A stretch of DNA of 7,798 nucleotides from Deltaproteobacteria bacterium (GTDB taxonomy: Bacteria > Myxococcota_A > UBA9160 > JAFDET01), in the NCBI GenBank assembly GCA_019310195.1, contig JAFDET010000234.1:1-7798 (forward strand), written 5' to 3'. A program made the position numbers and the translations under genes. Below the pieces are notes generated by a model. It was not told the origin of the DNA, ran no database searches, and saw only the letters and a program-made list of their open reading frames with translations. Shown piece by piece: positions 5,975 through 7,798 of this stretch (positions within the stretch are counted from its first letter, which is position 1; every line of letters begins with the position of its first letter).

Positions 5975-7002
5975 TGCGAACCGAGCTGCCGGGCGGCGTC
6001 GATGAAGGCGCGCACGCCCTCGACCGGGGTGTCGGGCAGGATCCCGTGGCCCAGGTTCAGGATGTGGCCGCGCGCCGGTTCGGCCTCCTGCGCCATGCGT
6101 TGCACCGCAGCCGCGATGACCTCGGGCCGCGCCTGGAGCGCGCACGGGTCCAGGTTGCCCTGCACGCTGGCGCGCGAGCCGGCGCGCCGCGCAGCGTCCG
6201 CCAGGTCCACACGCCAGTCCAACGAGATCACGTCGGGCCCGGCCTCGAGCATCTCCTCCACCACGTGGGCACCGTCGTTCACGTACAGGATCAGGGGCGC
6301 CGCCGCGCGGTCGAGCCTGGCGGCGATCTCGCGGTGCGCCGGCAGCGCCCATTCGCGGTACTCCTCGCGGGAGAGCAGCCCCGCCCAGGTATCGAAGAGT
6401 TGCACCGCCTGCGCGCCGGCCTCGATCTGGGCGTTGAGGTAGTCCACCGTCAGGTCCGTCAACCGCGCCAGCAGTGCGCGCAGCACCTCGGGCTCGCGGT
6501 GCAGCATGCGCTTCAGCGTCGAGAAGTGGCGCGAGCCCTTCCCTTCCACGAGATAGGCGGCCAGGGTAAAGGGCGCACCGGCGAAGCCCAGCAGCGGCAC
6601 GCGCTGCGGCTCCAGCTCACCGCGCAGGCGGCGCAGGATCTCGAACACGAAGGGCACCGACTCGCGCGGGTCGTCGATTCGCAGCTCGGCCACCTGCTCC
6701 GCGCTGCGAATCGGCTCGGCCACCACCGGGCCTGGGGAGAAGTCGAGGCCGACGCCCGTCCCGAGAATGGGAGTGAAGATGTCCGAGAAGAAGATCACCG
6801 CCTCGGTGCCCACCAGCTGCAACGGCTGGAGCGACACCTCCACCGCGCGGTCCACGTCGCGGCACATGTCCAGGAACGAGATGCCCTCGCGCAGGCGCCG
6901 GTACTCGGGCAGGTAGCGGCCCGCCTGGCGCATGAGCCACACCGGCGGGCGGTCCACGGGCTCTCCGCGGCAGGCCCGGAGCAGCCGCTCGGTTCGATCC
7001 AT
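5971..7002 (-). CDS. hemE: Uroporphyrinogen decarboxylase
   Basis: Cytosolic, cofactor-free enzyme that removes four carboxyls from uroporphyrinogen III to give coproporphyrinogen III. The 343 residues are full length. Motifs: PVWLMRQAGRYLPEYR with R25 and R29; FFSDIFTPI with the catalytic aspartate D74; GFAGAPFTLAAYLVEGKGS with Y150; LFDTWAGLLS; VQGNLDP; and NLGHGILPDTP with H319. The ATG at 7002 overlaps the upstream acyl-CoA dehydrogenase stop by one base (TGATG), and the hemE stop overlaps the hemG GTG by four bases. All three genes therefore look like one transcript with coupled translation. It feeds the later enzymes encoded here; the intervening coproporphyrinogen oxidase (hemF or hemN) is not in the window. 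Confidence 0.97.
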   Translation of the reverse strand: MDRTERLLRACRGEPVDRPPVWLMRQAGRYLPEYRRLREGISFLDMCRDVDRAVEVSLQPLQLVGTEAVIFFSDIFTPILGTGVGLDFSPGPVVAEPIRSAEQVAELRIDDPRESVPFVFEILRRLRGELEPQRVPLLGFAGAPFTLAAYLVEGKGSRHFSTLKRMLHREPEVLRALLARLTDLTVDYLNAQIEAGAQAVQLFDTWAGLLSREEYREWALPAHREIAARLDRAAAPLILYVNDGAHVVEEMLEAGPDVISLDWRVDLADAARRAGSRASVQGNLDPCALQARPEVIAAAVQRMAQEAEPARGHILNLGHGILPDTPVEGVRAFIDAARQLGSQ

Positions 7003-7798
7003 CAGTAGCCCCGCAGCCGCGCCCAGCGCGCCCGGTGCCAGGCCGCGTCGCCGAATGTGAGCTGCGCGGCCCGGGCCCGCTTCAGGTAGAAGCCGATGTC
7101 GTACTCGTCGGTCATGCCGACGCCGCCGAACATCTGCACAGCCTCGTTGGCCACCAGCATGGCGGCGTCGGAGCAGCGCGCCTTGGCCAGGGACACCAGG
7201 GCCTGCGCCTCGTCGTCGCCGGCGTCCAGGGCGCGAACCGCAGCCATCACCGTGGTCCGGCACAGCTCGATCTCGATGAACATCTGCGCGGCGCGGTGCT
7301 TCAGCCCCTGGAAGCTGCCGATGGGCACACCGAACTGCTGGCGTGACTTGAGATGCTCCAGGGTCATCTCGAAGGCGCGGCCCATGCTGCCGAGCATCTC
7401 GGCGCACAGACCCGCGGTGGCCGCGTCGAGCCTCGACACGCACGCCGTCGAGGGCCAGGAGCCCCGCGCCGCGCTGGTCCACCCGGGTCTGGGGCGTGAT
7501 CTCGAGACCGGCCGCGCCCGACTCCACCAGGAACAGGGCGATGCCCTCGGCGTCGCCCGGCTCACCCGTCGTTCGCGCCGGGACGATCAGGAAGTCCGCC
7601 GCCGCGGCATCGAGCACCTGGATCTTGTGGCCGTGGAGCCGGAAGCCTCCGTCGACGGGCTCGGCCCGGGTCGCCACGTGGTAGGGGCTCCAGCGCACGC
7701 CGGGCTCCTGGAACGCCAGGCTTCCGATGGCGTCCCCGGCGGAGATGGCGGGCAGCCAGCGTTCCTGCTGGGCGGGACTGCCGCCGCGGCGCAGGGCC
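7002..7798 (-). pseudogene. Acyl-CoA dehydrogenase, 5'-truncated by the window and frame-disrupted
   Basis: FAD-dependent enzyme family that introduces the alpha-beta double bond in acyl-CoA thioesters. From the right edge the frame reads QQERWLPAISAGDAIGSLAF, then DAEGIALFLVESGAAGLEIT and LLALDGVRVEA, typical of the middle beta domain. Within 7425-7437 homology moves to another frame: RLDAATAGLCAEMLGSMGRA, HLKSRQQFGVPIGSFQGLKH, VQMFGGVGMTDEYDIGFYLK, to the stop at 7002. These are the C-terminal helical domain. In relatives the VRVPA strand is followed by a loop and helix of roughly a dozen to twenty residues (LLGG...L..) before the helix matching LDAATA; these are missing. An out-of-frame deletion (3n+2 nt) is therefore likely. 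The junction is a perfect inverted repeat, GTCGAG-C-CTCGAC. It overlaps the hemE start by one base. Substrate unknown. A sequencing or assembly error is a real alternative. Confidence 0.83.

Overview
This is a GC-rich bacterial chromosome segment, roughly 70% GC by eye, with third codon positions almost all G or C. It holds eight protein-coding loci and no RNA genes. The gene content fits a heme-making, respiring, fatty-acid-oxidising Gram-negative. The ferrochelatase has a compact internal cysteine cluster of the kind known from Myxococcus xanthus, and it sits with an oxygen-type (HemY-like) protoporphyrinogen oxidase and a phosphatidylcholine synthase. Together these hint at Myxococcota or a related deltaproteobacterial lineage. 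That placement is inference.

Left part (1-2550, all minus strand). Read in transcription order: a nuoB-like complex I subunit gene that is out of frame, then a 129-nt gap with two inverted repeats, then lpd (dihydrolipoamide dehydrogenase, E3), then the start of a lipoyl-bearing E2 acyltransferase that runs off the left edge. E3 and E2 are 27 nt apart and are probably co-transcribed for a 2-oxoacid dehydrogenase complex. The nuoB is not followed by nuoC or other complex I genes.

Middle (2585-4482, plus strand). pcs (phosphatidylcholine synthase, a CDP-alcohol phosphotransferase) diverges from nuoB across 34 nt. It is followed after 47 nt by hemH (ferrochelatase).

Repeat module (4438-4615). 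Between the convergent hemH and hemG lies a module of two 44-nt direct repeats plus a third, inverted copy. Together they form a 50-nt-arm inverted repeat. The left arm lies inside hemH and encodes its last 14 residues and stop codon.

Right part (4622-7798, minus strand). An acyl-CoA dehydrogenase gene (5' end outside the window, with an internal frame break), hemE and hemG/hemY are packed with 1-nt and 4-nt stop/start overlaps. HemE, HemG and HemH supply three late steps of the protoporphyrin branch of heme synthesis. The coproporphyrinogen oxidase step is not in the window.

Two genes, nuoB and the acyl-CoA dehydrogenase, each look as if they have lost a short internal out-of-frame segment, while all the other genes are intact. 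I see no convincing new multi-gene system. The strongest unexplained signal is the repeat module and its invasion of hemH, followed by the paired internal deletions.
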